Assembly (NCBI GenBank): GCA_015478945.1
Contig: JABUQX010095430.1
Span: forward strand, 1-35,000
DNA from: Trachelipus rathkii
Lineage: Eukaryota; Arthropoda; Malacostraca; Isopoda; Trachelipodidae
Direction: 5' to 3'
Length of the DNA: 35,000 nt
Part shown: in pieces, positions 1-9,954 of the stretch
How the letters are laid out: every line of letters starts with the position of its first letter
Numbering within the stretch: the stretch's first letter is position 1
The notes under the pieces: model-generated
Databases searched by the model: none
What the model was told of the DNA's origin: nothing
What the model saw: only the letters and a program-made list of their open reading frames with translations
Translations under genes and position numbers: made by a program

Positions 1-119
1 AAAGAAAGAAAAGAGGAAACTGTATATTGATGAGGTAGAAGCAAAGAAAACTTGAGAGAAAAAAAGAAATAATAAAGAAAATGAGATTGGAATAATAGAG
101 GAAAATAATTTAGTACTAT
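1..119. other. Purine-rich AT-rich flank
   Basis: The first ~120 bases are dominated by A and G on the plus strand, with GAAA and AAAG words recurring. No reading frame or recognisable element is visible. It leads directly into a TA array and is probably degenerate simple sequence. Confidence 0.6.
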
Positions 120-216
120 AATATAATAGTTAGATATATATATAATATTATATATATATATAGATAATATATATATAATATAATATATATATAGTATACT
201 ATATATATATAAAGAT

Positions 217-252
<36 letters not shown>

Positions 253-416
253 ATATACTCTCACGATAATATTATATAATATATATAGTATCTAGTATAT
301 ATATATATTCATTATATATATATATTAACTATATATATAATATATATTAATATATAAATTATATAATATTATATAAAAAAGTATATATATATATTTATCT
401 ACTATATATATATTGA
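120..416. repeat. Interrupted (TA)n array
   Basis: Nearly every base belongs to alternating TA, broken by phase slips such as AATA or AGTA every 10-20 bases. The slips give short inverted AT stretches that could form cruciforms. No coding potential. Confidence 0.95.
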
Positions 417-555
417 GTCATTTTCTTTAATATAGATCCATCCTTTAGTAAATAATAAAATAAAAAGAGTTCGTTATAAATCTTTCATATTTTTCCTTTT
501 TGTTGTGGTAACCGTGAATCTTGATTAATTTTGCTGATTGGATGAGCTAAACTTT
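417..555. other. Unidentified AT-rich spacer
   Basis: About 140 bases of mixed sequence between two TA arrays. I see no frame, repeat partner or known motif in it. Confidence 0.5.
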
Positions 556-608
556 ATATAGATATATATATATATATATATATAATATTATATACTATAT
601 ATATATAC

Positions 609-652
<44 letters not shown>

Positions 653-695
653 TATATATATATTAGTAATAGTAATATGTATATATATATATATG
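556..695. repeat. Interrupted (TA)n array
   Basis: Alternating TA with occasional extra A or T and two TAGTAATAG interruptions near the right edge. Same type of array as its neighbours. Confidence 0.95.
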
Positions 696-857
696 ATTAC
701 ATTGAAATAACGGAACGTTGCCCTTGCGGATTACATTCCTTTCAGCATGTGTAATATTATTTTTTTCCCGGTTAGAAGAGAGAGTATAAATAAAATTTTT
801 CAGATTTTTTCTCTTGTTAATGATTTCCAATTACGGAAAAACAAGGATATATTATAT

Positions 858-990
858 AAGTATATATATATATAATTAGTATAAATATATAGTATATATA
901 TATATAAATATATAGATATATATATATATATAGAATATATATAGTATAAGTATGAATGTGATAGTGATATATATATATATATATATATAA
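858..990. repeat. Interrupted (TA)n array
   Basis: TA dinucleotides with TAGTATA and TAAATA slips. Both strands can be translated across it as Y/I repeats, which is an artefact of the dinucleotide and not a gene. Confidence 0.95.
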
Positions 991-1039
991 AAATCAATGG
1001 ACATAAGTTTTGAGCATTTAAGAGTGTATATTTCTTGAC

Positions 1040-1061
1040 ATGGATCAAAACTTTGATCCAT
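1040..1061. repeat. Perfect inverted repeat, 10-base arms
   Basis: ATGGATCAAA at 1040-1049 and its exact reverse complement at 1052-1061 are separated by two bases. It is not TA-driven, so chance is less likely than for AT palindromes. Function unknown; it may be the centre of an old inverted element or a transcript hairpin. Confidence 0.7.
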
Positions 1062-1718
1062 TGAAAATAATAAGTTATTCTGAAAACCTTTTGAATGCCT
1101 TGAATAGTTCTTTAAAAACATTAACTTGTGTTTCATTCTTGAAATCTTTTTTAATTCTTTCTGAATTGTTACTACATTTTAATTCGAATCTCGAATTTAT
1201 AAAAAAATAAATATTAAAATTATTCTTGAAGAATTAATTGTAGAAATTTTGTTTTTAAAGAATTGGAATCAAAAATCTTGATGAAATTTTAAAAAATCTT
1301 GCAGATTTTGTTTATTTTTTTAATAGAGTATTTCAATGTATTTATTTGTTTTATTATCGTTAATCACAAAAATGAAACTTGCATATATACCGCTTAAGTT
1401 ACCATATATTTGTTTAAAAAATTGAGTAACATTAAAATATGAACTTATTTACGTAATTTCATTAATTTAAACTGATTTAGATTAAAATTCTTATCAATTC
1501 ATCTACGCTACACGTTTTACGTTACGTTAAAAAGGACTTGAGAGATATAAGTAATTAGCAATAATTAGCTACAATATCTCAGGATTGAATCTTATAAAAG
1601 AGAATCAGATATAGATCTAGAAAAATTGCCATACGAAGAATAATAAAAAATGAGTAAGGGTTTTTTTGGGAGGATTTTTTTAAAGGGGGGAAAAGAACAA
1701 AAGTTGCAGCCTAGCAAA

Positions 1719-1894
1719 GTTTGGAAAATCCCATAAGGTTTTCTTATACTCTAACTGACCGGAACTTTTCGTTTTATCGCATTATAAGTCTTGGGCGACT
1801 ATAGAAACGGCGAAAGTAAATTTTATAACACTTTAGTCCCTTCAGGCCAAGCAAGGACTATGAACCAAAATTTTAATAGAGCGTTAATGATCTA
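1719..1894 (+). repeat. Dispersed repeat, block A copy 1
   Basis: Shares a colinear series of words with 4978-5146: GTTTGGAAA, ATCCCATA, CTTATACTC, ATTATAAGTCTTGG, CGACT and GAAACGGCGA, in the same order and orientation. Small insertions and deletions separate the words. It is the left part of a module that continues through a TA array into blocks B and C near 2.93-3.2 kb. I do not recognise the family and see no long frame. Confidence 0.75.
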
Positions 1895-1982
1895 CGATAT
1901 GGAAGAAAATGGAAAAATTAAAAAATTTATATACTCTAAGAGAATAAAGAATAATATATAAAATCTCTCCTAAAAATAAATA

Positions 1983-2933
1983 TAATAACGCTAGGAATAT
2001 ATGTATATATCTATAATTAGCTAGTATACGTAGTTATAATATATATTATAAAGTATATATATATATATATATATATATTATACTGGCGAGTTCACGAGTA
2101 AACTATATAATATTATATAGTATTATATAATATATATATATACAAAAAGTATATATTATATATATATAAATATATATTATTATTTAATATATGTATATAT
2201 TAATAAATAATGAATTATTATAATAATAAAATATATATTATATACTATATATATTATATAATACTATATTATATATATAATATATAAATATAATATATAT
2301 AGTCCTATAAATATTAATATAAAAATGAAAGGCATTTCTTAGTATTTGAAATATATATATAATATAATATATATATATATAATATATATTATATATATTA
2401 ATATAATAATATTAATAGATATATAATATATATAATATATAATAGTATATATATATTGGTATAAAATATCAATAGTATTATATTAATAATATTTATATAT
2501 ATAATATATATATATAATACTGTATATATACAGTATATAGAGAATAGTATATTATATATAATATATTATAATTATATATATATAATATACATAAATAATA
2601 TAATTAATATTATAATAATTATAAATATAATTAATATAATAATAAAAAGGAATAATTAGACAATAGAAATGACGTATAGTAGATTATAATAAATGTTATT
2701 ATATCAAATTTAATTAATTATAATTTATTAAAATAATAAAATATATTATAATAATAATAAATAATATTATATTATAATTTAGAAGAGTTATAATATTAGT
2801 AGAGTATTATATAGGTATAGTTAGTATATAGTATATATTTATATTATAATAATAATACTATCTATAATAATATAAATAGTATAAATATATATTCAATATA
2901 AAGATATTATATATATATATAATATATATGACC
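1983..2933. repeat. Long, heavily interrupted (TA)n/(TAA)n array
   Basis: Almost a kilobase of A and T, with alternating TA blocks, TAATAA stretches and a few G- or C-containing interruptions, for example near 2085-2100, 2320-2340 and 2650-2690. It lies between block A and block B of the duplicated module. The matching array in the second copy is about 350 bases, so the tract differs greatly in length between copies. Confidence 0.92.
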
Positions 2934-2965
2934 TTATACCTAGTTCAGGTTGATTGATAATACCC
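2928..2965 (+). repeat. Dispersed repeat, block B copy 1
   Basis: A short segment with ATATGACCTT, CCTAGTT and CAGG in order. The same words follow the TA array of the second module copy at 5573-5610. It starts flush with the TA array. Confidence 0.6.
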
Positions 2966-3049
2966 TCGTAAACGCAACCAAAGTGATAATGTTTGTGTAT
3001 AATACACCAAAACAATTAATAAACACAACAGAAATTAGCAAACTATAAA

Positions 3050-3205
3050 CCAAAACCTAACCAATAGGATCGTCAAATGCAGTGACCTAAACCTAATCCT
3101 ATATAGATCGTCCGATTGTTGCATGACCTAAACCTAACCAATATGGATCGTCGATGCCATAGGCCTAAACCTAACCTTAGATTTGATCTACGTGCCGTAA
3201 TCGTT
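3050..3205 (+). repeat. CCTAAACCTAACC minisatellite, ~38 bp x 4
   Basis: Four head-to-tail units begin at about 3050, 3086, 3127 and 3164, giving periods of 36, 41 and 37. Each starts with CCTAAACCTAACC or a close variant, and most continue with an ATAGGATCGTCGATG-like segment. The telomere-like words resemble the arthropod (CCTAA)n repeat, but the longer unit shows an interstitial minisatellite rather than a telomere. A shorter, more decayed copy lies at 5676-5758. Confidence 0.8.
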
Positions 3206-3235
3206 AATCTAAGTACCAGAAATTAGAAGTTATCA

Positions 3236-3345
3236 ATATATAGTATATATTATATATAATCATCTTATTTTACTACAATATACTATTAATATATACATAT
3301 TAATATATATTAAATAATACTAATATATATATATTAAATATATAT
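3236..3345. repeat. Interrupted (TA)n array
   Basis: TA-rich stretch with one GC-containing interruption near 3260-3275. Its right edge is immediately followed by a CAGTGGGGCGTACC sequence like a hAT terminus. Confidence 0.9.
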
Positions 3346-3390
3346 CAGTGGGGCGTACCTGCGAAGAGAATTTAAGAATAGATTCTTCAC
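3346..3390 (+). mobile_element. hAT-type terminal sequence, single end
   Basis: CAGTGGGGCGTACCTGCG begins exactly where the TA array stops. CAGTGGCG-type starts are typical of terminal inverted repeats in animal hAT transposons. This is family knowledge recalled by eye, not a search. The sequence runs into a poly-C tract, as seen in some hAT ends carrying long G or C runs. No matching right end is evident. Confidence 0.4.
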
Positions 3391-3472
3391 CCCCCCACCC
3401 CCCCCCCCCCCCTCCCCCTCCCCCACCACCCCTCCCCCCCCCCCCCCCCCCCCCCCCCACCCCCCCCCCCCT
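3390..3472. repeat. Poly-C tract, ~83 bp
   Basis: Nearly pure C with only scattered single A or T interruptions. The complementary strand is a G-run sequence able in principle to form G-quadruplexes, and the C strand could form i-motifs. Such a homopolymer is error-prone in any sequencing method, so its true length is uncertain. Confidence 0.95.
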
Positions 3473-3496
3473 CTCTTTTGGTAGGCTTAGTTATGT

Positions 3497-3568
3497 CATA
3501 TATAATAAGAAACATTATATACAATAATATTATAATATATTATACTCATATATATATATATATAATAC

Positions 3569-3606
<38 letters not shown>

Positions 3607-3673
3607 TATTTACAATATATATATATATATTAATATATTATATATATATAATACGTATATATATATATTAATA

Positions 3674-3734
<61 letters not shown>
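3497..3734. repeat. (TA)n array ending in a ~55 bp pure stretch
   Basis: Interrupted TA with a pure alternating block at about 3678-3734. Nothing else is visible. Confidence 0.95.
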
Positions 3735-3736
<2 letters not shown>

Positions 3737-4035
3737 CTAAAGGAATTGATAGAAAACATCTTTTATAATTATGGCCGCTCCTATTTATTTGTGATGAAAA
3801 GCTGATTTTGTTTCCAAATACTTAATTTTAAATCATATTCCAATTGAGTAATTTTCTTAGGCCTATCATTTTTAAAAATAAAGCTGTGGTTTTTATAGAT
3901 AAGTTTTTAAAGCGTTTTTCTTTAATAAAAATCTACACCTACTCCATAATGATATATTTTCAATTTTTTTATATTATATAATGCTATACCACTTAAATAA
4001 AGCTATATAAAATTAATATTCATATTCAGAACAAT
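3735..4035. other. Unidentified AT-rich sequence
   Basis: About 300 bases between a TA array and a candidate hAT MITE. No frame is seen. GGCCGCTCC followed by a T-rich, TTTGTGA-containing stretch near 3773 recurs loosely near 7444, but the likeness is too short to call a repeat. Confidence 0.4.
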
Positions 4036-4467
4036 CAGGGACGCAACCGATACAAAAATTTTCAAGCAAACTGCCAACAAGCCACACATTGTCGTCTATA
4101 TTTAACGCGAAGAGAACTGAAGTTTCATATATTTATCGATAAGTAGGACAGACTAGCCCTCTCCCTTATAAAGTTGATGTAAAAAAACGACGTCATTCGC
4201 TCCGTCTCCGCGTGAGCCAAAGAATTTTACTTCAAGATCAGAGTAGTAGTGGGTCAGCGAGATTTCTAGTATGAATTCAATTATTATTATAACTATTATA
4301 TTTGGTTGTTTCTTTTAATTTATGATTGCAAAATAGCTTCTTTTTTTAATTTTATATAAAATTTTAAAAATTTATATTTATCACTTTACAAATTTAATTC
4401 AATTATTTAAAACCTTAAATATTGGGTAGGATCTACCTACCCGGCCTACCCTATATATACGCCCCTG
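4036..4467. mobile_element. Candidate non-autonomous hAT element (MITE)
   Basis: The left end reads CAGGGACGCAACC and the reverse complement of the right end reads CAGGGGCGTATA, so the outer eight bases match at seven positions. This is the usual CAGGGGCG style of hAT termini. Internal length is 432 bp with no transposase. I could not find a matching 8 bp target duplication (AGAACAAT versus ATTATTAT), so the two ends may belong to different insertions. The right end is flush with a TA array. Confidence 0.4.
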
Positions 4468-4473
4468 ATTATT

Positions 4474-4507
<34 letters not shown>

Positions 4508-4675
4508 AATATATATCATATATATATATATATATATATAAAAATTATAATTATATTTTCATTATCAATATATAATACATAATACATATTACTATATATA
4601 TATAGTATAATAATAGTATAAATATATATATATAATATATATCATATATATATTAATAGTATATATATATAATAT

Positions 4676-4709
<34 letters not shown>

Positions 4710-4782
4710 TATTTATACATATATATAATATTATTAAATATATATATTATATATATATATTATAATATATATACTATTATAT

Positions 4783-4814
<32 letters not shown>

Positions 4815-4858
4815 TAGTATATATATAGTATATATATATATAATATATATTAATATAT
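4468..4858. repeat. Interrupted (TA)n array
   Basis: Roughly 390 bases of TA with frequent phase slips and one more complex patch near 4545-4590. It starts directly after the right end of the candidate hAT element. Confidence 0.95.
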
Positions 4859-4977
4859 TTTCTTTGCGCTTATTATATCATATTTTAAATAAAAAAAAAA
4901 AATCTAAATTTTATAAAGATTGCCTTTTTACACTATGATTATCGGAAAATATCCGTTGTCTATATTCTTTCATTTCC
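4859..4977. other. AT-rich spacer with A run
   Basis: Mixed AT-rich sequence including a run of about 11 A near 4891. No recognisable feature. Confidence 0.4.
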
Positions 4978-5146
4978 GTTTGGAAACATCCCATAGATTA
5001 ATTCTTATACTCCATGAACGAACTATGTTTATCGACATTATAAGTCTTGGCCGACTTCATTAGAAACGGCGAGGTGAAATTTTTAACATTTTCCGCCCTA
5101 CAGGGGCAAAACCCAAATTTAATAATAACATAAGGTTTCATGATTA
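4978..5146 (+). repeat. Dispersed repeat, block A copy 2
   Basis: Colinear with 1719-1894 through GTTTGGAAA, CATCCCATAG, CTTATACTC, ATTATAAGTCTTGG, CGACTT and GAAACGGCGA. Differences are mainly one- to four-base insertions and deletions. It is again followed by a TA array and then by blocks B and C, so the whole arrangement is duplicated about 3.26 kb apart. Confidence 0.75.
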
Positions 5147-5225
5147 CAATAAAAAAAAAAATTTATGTTAAAAAAATAGAATATATTAACTGTAAGGAAA
5201 TTATGTAAAAATAAAAATGAATATA

Positions 5226-5340
5226 AATAAATATAAGAATAAATATATAAATATATATATATATATTACTATTATATATTATATATAATATATATTATAT
5301 ATATATATATATATAATATACATAATAATATTATATATAT

Positions 5341-5373
<33 letters not shown>

Positions 5374-5505
5374 GTATATATTATATACCTATATATATAT
5401 TATATATAATATATATATATATATCATACATATATATAAATAAATATATATCGACATAAATTTACAATATATATATGTATATATATTATATATATATAAT
5501 AATAA

Positions 5506-5554
<49 letters not shown>

Positions 5555-5574
5555 ATATTTAATATATATATATA
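5226..5574. repeat. (TA)n array inside module copy 2
   Basis: About 350 bases of interrupted TA between block A and block B of the second module copy. The corresponding tract in copy 1 is roughly 950 bases. Confidence 0.95.
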
Positions 5575-5610
5575 TGACCTTCCTAGTTTTTCAGGAATCT
5601 GATCAAGATT
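5573..5610 (+). repeat. Dispersed repeat, block B copy 2
   Basis: ATATGACCTT, CCTAGTT and TCAGG appear in the same order as at 2928-2965 and immediately follow the TA array, as in copy 1. Confidence 0.6.
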
Positions 5611-5675
5611 TGTAAGCTTAATAAGGTTTTAAAGTTTAACAAGTAGTTATAGTTTCCAGAACTTGATAGACGCAA

Positions 5676-5758
5676 ACAGAAAGCTAACCTATATGATGTC
5701 AATGCTGCCAACCTAAATCTAAACCTATATAGATCGTCGATGTAATGTAACCTAAGTT
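5676..5758 (+). repeat. Decayed CCTAAACC minisatellite, module copy 2
   Basis: About two units containing AACCTATATGATGTC, CCTAAATCTAAACC and TATATAGATCGTCGATG. These match the 38 bp minisatellite at 3050-3205, with fewer copies. Confidence 0.65.
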
Positions 5759-6364
5759 GATAAGAATCACAAAACCGCCAGTCAATGCAAAGATTTGCTG
5801 TTTTACGGTCTAATTGCCCAACATTGCAACATTACATATAATATCATTGATTTAAGAATCTTAATATGGGTATTCAATGTCCCCGCAGTTAGATGGCAAA
5901 CCCCCCAGCACAAATCGATGTAAATACCAGAAATAGTGTTTATTAGTACCAGTTCTGGTACCCTATGCTTAATTTTAAGCAGGGCTTCTAATTGAGCTAT
6001 CCCGTTCAAACTTGGTACTCCACTATCTTATGGTTGTTCCACAATATATATTCAAGGAATTTCTTATATGCAATGATCAGAAAGTTAGGTGATGTTATAG
6101 ATGAGGCAAATGAAATAAAGTATGATGTAAAGTTAAGATACCGACTCAAGTGAGTTTGATACGGTGCGGTGTTGTACGCAGTTTTTAGTAAACATTGTGT
6201 ACTTTACATCTATAATATGTGGCGGTTAATGTACATGTTTTCAACGACGTAGATCTCATTTTGAGGTTTCAGTACTTTCAAGCGTGTCTGAGACCCCCCC
6301 CCAGAGGGTTCCCATGAAAAGCAAAGAGTGCAAGACAGAGAAGAAGAAGAAGATACCACTTCAT
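5759..6364. other. Unidentified low-repeat interval
   Basis: Six hundred bases with more balanced composition than the surroundings. A 68-codon minus-strand frame occupies 5803-6009. Near 6294-6302 there is a run of nine C, and an AGAAGAAGAAGAAG purine run at 6338-6351 leads into the next TA array. A GTACCAG-TT-CTGGTAC inverted repeat lies near 5945-5960. No family is recognised. Confidence 0.45.
5803..6009 (-). other. Unrecognised 68-codon open frame
   Basis: This minus-strand frame starts with MNGIAQLEALLK and ends just after LQCWAIRP. Its composition is more protein-like than the TA-driven frames elsewhere, with a mix of charged, aromatic and cysteine residues. It has no motif I can name, no flanking splice pattern I can defend and no second exon. 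It could be a fragment of a transposon-encoded protein or chance. Low confidence that it is translated. Confidence 0.15.
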
Positions 6365-6909
<545 letters not shown>

Positions 6910-6940
6910 GTTAAATGAAGAATGGCAGAATTTAAGATGA

Positions 6941-6989
6941 CCCACACTCGGATACTGTCATAAATGAATTATTATCCAAGAGTGTCGGG
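6941..6989. repeat. Imperfect inverted repeat (hairpin)
   Basis: CCCACACTCGGATA at 6941-6954 pairs with TATCCAAGAGTGTCGGG at 6973-6989. All 14 left-arm bases pair once three extra right-arm bases are bulged out, around an 18-base loop. The GC content of the arms makes it distinct from the AT background. Function unknown. Confidence 0.55.
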
Positions 6990-8454
6990 TTTGGTTTTGT
7001 GTTAGTTAATCTTTTTTATTATATAATGCTAAATACTTTTTTTTAAAATGTGTCTTTTTTTAAAAAAACAGAGTAATAATATAACACCCTCAACCATGCC
7101 AAAAAATAAATTTCCCGTTTCCACAAATACTAAATTTGGGGCAATTTATAACCAACTTCTTATATTGGCTCCTTTTAAAATAAAACAAGGGGCCCGCGTC
7201 GGGTGTTTTTGTGCGAGAAGAAATTTTAAAATATAGCCCAAGTCAAAACTTTCTGAAAGGGAGGAGGAATATATGGGTCGGGGACACCACCAAAATTTTT
7301 ATTCCCTTAGGTGCAATTATTTTGGTGATATATCTACTTAATAATAAACAGATAAAATTTTGATTGCAAATAGATGAAAGAAGAATCAAAGAAATAATTT
7401 TTAAAAACAATCTAACATATGGTAAACATAATTGGTGTTAAGGGCCGCTCCAGGGTTTTATTTTTTTGTGAAGAAGTTATTCAAAAGACCCGTATTAAAC
7501 CGAGATATGTAGATGGAGGTTAATAAAAAAACTCTAGTGCCCAAGAAGAGTTTGATGTTCAAGGCAAAAACCCAAAAAACCCGAGAACAATTGTGAGTTA
7601 AGTACCTACATATAAATTAGTATATAGAAATAGTTATATATATATTTAGTTAATTTGTATTATATTATATAATAATAAGGATATTATTCTAGTAAGTTAT
7701 TAAGGTAAGGGTATAGGTTGTAGTATATATGAATAGTGGGTATAGAGTAGGATAGTTTAAATGTAATTATAGTATCTATATATACATGGATGAGGTATAG
7801 GATATTTATTAATAATATATAAAATATATAAAAATATATAATAATAATAATAAAATTGTAAGTAATAATCATCTCTAATTTAATAATAATAAATAACTTA
7901 CCTCCTTCAATTATTTTCAACGATTTTCGAAGGAAGTAATTTAATTTATCCACAGATTATTCTCACCCTCCTACTCACCTCTAGCCGTTATTATCCGTAA
8001 TCACCTTCAATGTCGCAATTCTTAAGTAAAATGTATTCTGGTGTTAATTTAATTAGAATCTGAAGCTACTCATGCAAAAGCAAGTTATTACTCGATTAAT
8101 ATCATGAAGGATTGATCTTGCAAGACTGCCATAAAACAATATAATAAATGTACAAAATGTGAATTGATAAGCATTGAATTTAGATTTATTGAAATTTTAT
8201 GAAATATGCTGACTATCGTAGACAAAATATAAACTGCACTAAGGAATTGGGGTCCAATATTCTCAGAGTGACTTGGGACATATTATATTATTCTCCTCAA
8301 CAATCCACGCCTCCTATTTTAGTCAGAAGTGTATAAATGCCAATAGTATGTGAAAAACCGAGAAAATATTTGCGTATTTGGTTGTGTTACAGTATGCACT
8401 ATGCACACTACACACAACACACACTACAACACACACATCTACGTAGATATGAAT
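6990..8454. other. Unidentified AT-rich interval
   Basis: About 1.46 kb with no recognisable gene. A plus-strand frame of 62 codons at 7048-7236 resembles no family I know. The minus-strand frame at 7684-7953 is I/Y/L-rich and reflects AT-rich simple sequence around 7610-7890. An AC-rich patch (CACTACACACAACACACAC) lies at about 8397-8430, before the next TA array. Confidence 0.4.
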
Positions 8455-8521
8455 ATTATATATATATATATCTACTATATTATATATATATATATAATAT
8501 ATATTATATATATATATATAG

Positions 8522-8565
<44 letters not shown>

Positions 8566-8590
8566 TATTATATAATATATATAGATAATA
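8455..8590. repeat. (TA)n array
   Basis: Interrupted TA with a near-pure block at 8524-8563. Apparent Y/I-rich frames in several phases cross it and are not genes. Confidence 0.95.
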
Positions 8591-8843
8591 CTATATTTAT
8601 ATTAGTGATAATTAGCCGGTTCACTACTTGATCGTTTAGAATTGTATATTCACTATATTTACTGAAACCCTTTGTGTTATATAAAAAAGTCAATTAATTT
8701 GATTGAGTGTGAGGGACGATTACTAATATTAAAACTATTAGTGAAGTAATGATATTTAAATACAAAAAAGCATGTATTATACTCATGCACGAGCATGTAA
8801 ATCAGCTCATGGTGTTAAGTTTAAGGCATGTATAGTTGAGTTA
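8591..8843. other. Unidentified AT-rich spacer
   Basis: Mixed AT-rich sequence left of the foldback element. It holds a small inverted patch with CATGCACGAGCATG near 8784. No gene is visible. Confidence 0.4.
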
Positions 8844-9112
8844 CTTTAGATTAAAAAGTCTGCCTAATCACGTTTTACTTATTTTTTATTTAAATAAGTT
8901 AACCATTTTGCCGACGGTATGAGCGTTATATTATTTAAAAACCGATTTGTGATCAGATTTTACGAAGGAAATATATAAAATTTTTCTCATAGAGATATAT
9001 ATATATATATATTAATATATATATGATATTAATATACTATATATATATTATATATATATATTATATATATATATATACTAGCTTATATTATATATATATA
9101 TATTAATATATA

Positions 9113-9154
<42 letters not shown>

Positions 9155-9260
9155 TATATATATATAAGGTTTTAAATAATATAAACGCTTTCTTCAGCAA
9201 ATTTTTAATTTATTTAAATAAAATATGTAAAAACGTGATTAGCAGACTTTTAATCTAAAG
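8844..9260. mobile_element. Foldback element: ~100 bp inverted arms around a TA core
   Basis: The left arm (8844-8943) and right arm (9167-9260) are inverted copies. Shared words in order are CTTTAGATTAAAA, GTCTGC, TAATCACG, TTTTATTTAAATAA, GCGTT and ATATTATTTAAAA. Most differences are single inserted or deleted bases. The centre, ~8995-9165, is an interrupted TA array that can itself self-pair. No coding capacity. The form fits a foldback or long-TIR MITE, or an inverted duplication. I found no convincing target duplication, so superfamily is unassigned. Confidence 0.75.
8995..9165. repeat. (TA)n core of the foldback element
   Basis: About 170 bases of interrupted TA between the two inverted arms. 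One GC-containing patch (ACTAGCTTA) lies near 9077. Its central position means the whole 417 bp region could extrude as one long hairpin. Confidence 0.9.
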
Positions 9261-9426
9261 CAGAGATTTCCAACCAGAGCTGCGCCGAGATCTGTCAAGG
9301 CGGTGCACCGTGATATTAATCTAATTTTAAGCATCTTTAACCTTTTAATGAAAAATAAAGTTTTCAATTTTATCAGGCGAAAATTCTTGAGAAGCCTTTA
9401 ACCATAACCCTCTCTCCTGAAAAGTT
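9261..9426 (+). mobile_element. hAT-type terminal sequence, single end
   Basis: CAGAGATTTCCAACC followed by a GTGCGCC-like, GC-richer stretch resembles the CAGGGGTTTCCAACC... termini common in animal hAT elements (by-eye likeness). It begins on the base after the foldback right arm. The preceding ATCTAAAG could be an 8 bp target site, but no mate was found. Confidence 0.45.
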
Positions 9427-9571
9427 AATTATATAATATTATATATGAATATTATATTAATATAATATAATATACTAATATATATATATATATACTTATC
9501 ATATAGATATATATATATACTATATATCTATATATATCCATCTATACGTATATATATATATATTACGTAAT
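9427..9571. repeat. Interrupted (TA)n array with ATTACGTAAT edge
   Basis: TA-rich stretch ending in the palindrome ATTACGTAAT at 9562-9571. The same ten bases recur at 10970-10979, so they flank the tRNA-like array on both sides. Confidence 0.85.
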
Positions 9572-9660
9572 ATTTATGACATTAGCTTATTTTACTGCAA
9601 TTTAATACTTTCCACTAAACAAAGAACTAGTATACGGGGACAGTGTGTTAAAAGGCAAAT

Positions 9661-9744
9661 TGCCTTCCTCTGGGGTCGAACCCACCGCCTGTTGGATGAG
9701 AACGACATACTCGAGCCGATCTACCAGCTAGCCATCCTCTAACC
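9661..9744 (-). ncRNA. tRNA-like head, unit m1
   Basis: Read on the minus strand, this has a box A-like TGGCTAGCTGG (9724-9734) and a box B-like GGGTTCGACCCC (9672-9683). The spacing fits an internal pol III promoter. The flanking acceptor-stem positions do not pair, so it is a tRNA-derived repeat and not a functional tRNA gene. Confidence 0.6.
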
Positions 9745-9954
9745 CGACAGAGAAACAGTAGATTCCGGAACACAGAGTATTTAAGCGAACACGAGCTCTC
9801 CCGTCAAGTCGTTATTCACCAAGCTTTCCAACCCTTAGTCCATATCCACTCGATATCGTTCCGCTAAGATTTTCTATCTATCAAATAACATGCTTTTTAC
9901 CGCAATTTAATATTACCACTAACAAAGAAACTTATTTACCGGGAAGGTAAGAAT

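Larger units (their letters stand above)
991..1982. other. Unidentified AT-rich sequence with palindrome
   Basis: About 1 kb without a TA array. Two items stand out: a perfect 10-base inverted repeat at 1040-1061 and a dispersed repeat (block A) at 1719-1894, both listed separately. The rest is AT-rich with A and T runs and has no open frame of useful length. Confidence 0.5.

Noticed and set aside
3050..3205. True telomere repeat
   Set aside because: The telomere-like words are part of a ~38 bp unit with unrelated sequence between them, and ordinary sequence continues on both sides.
5943..5962. GTACCAG-TT-CTGGTAC inverted repeat as a regulatory site
   Set aside because: Short, single and lying within an unassigned frame; no partner or context supports a function.
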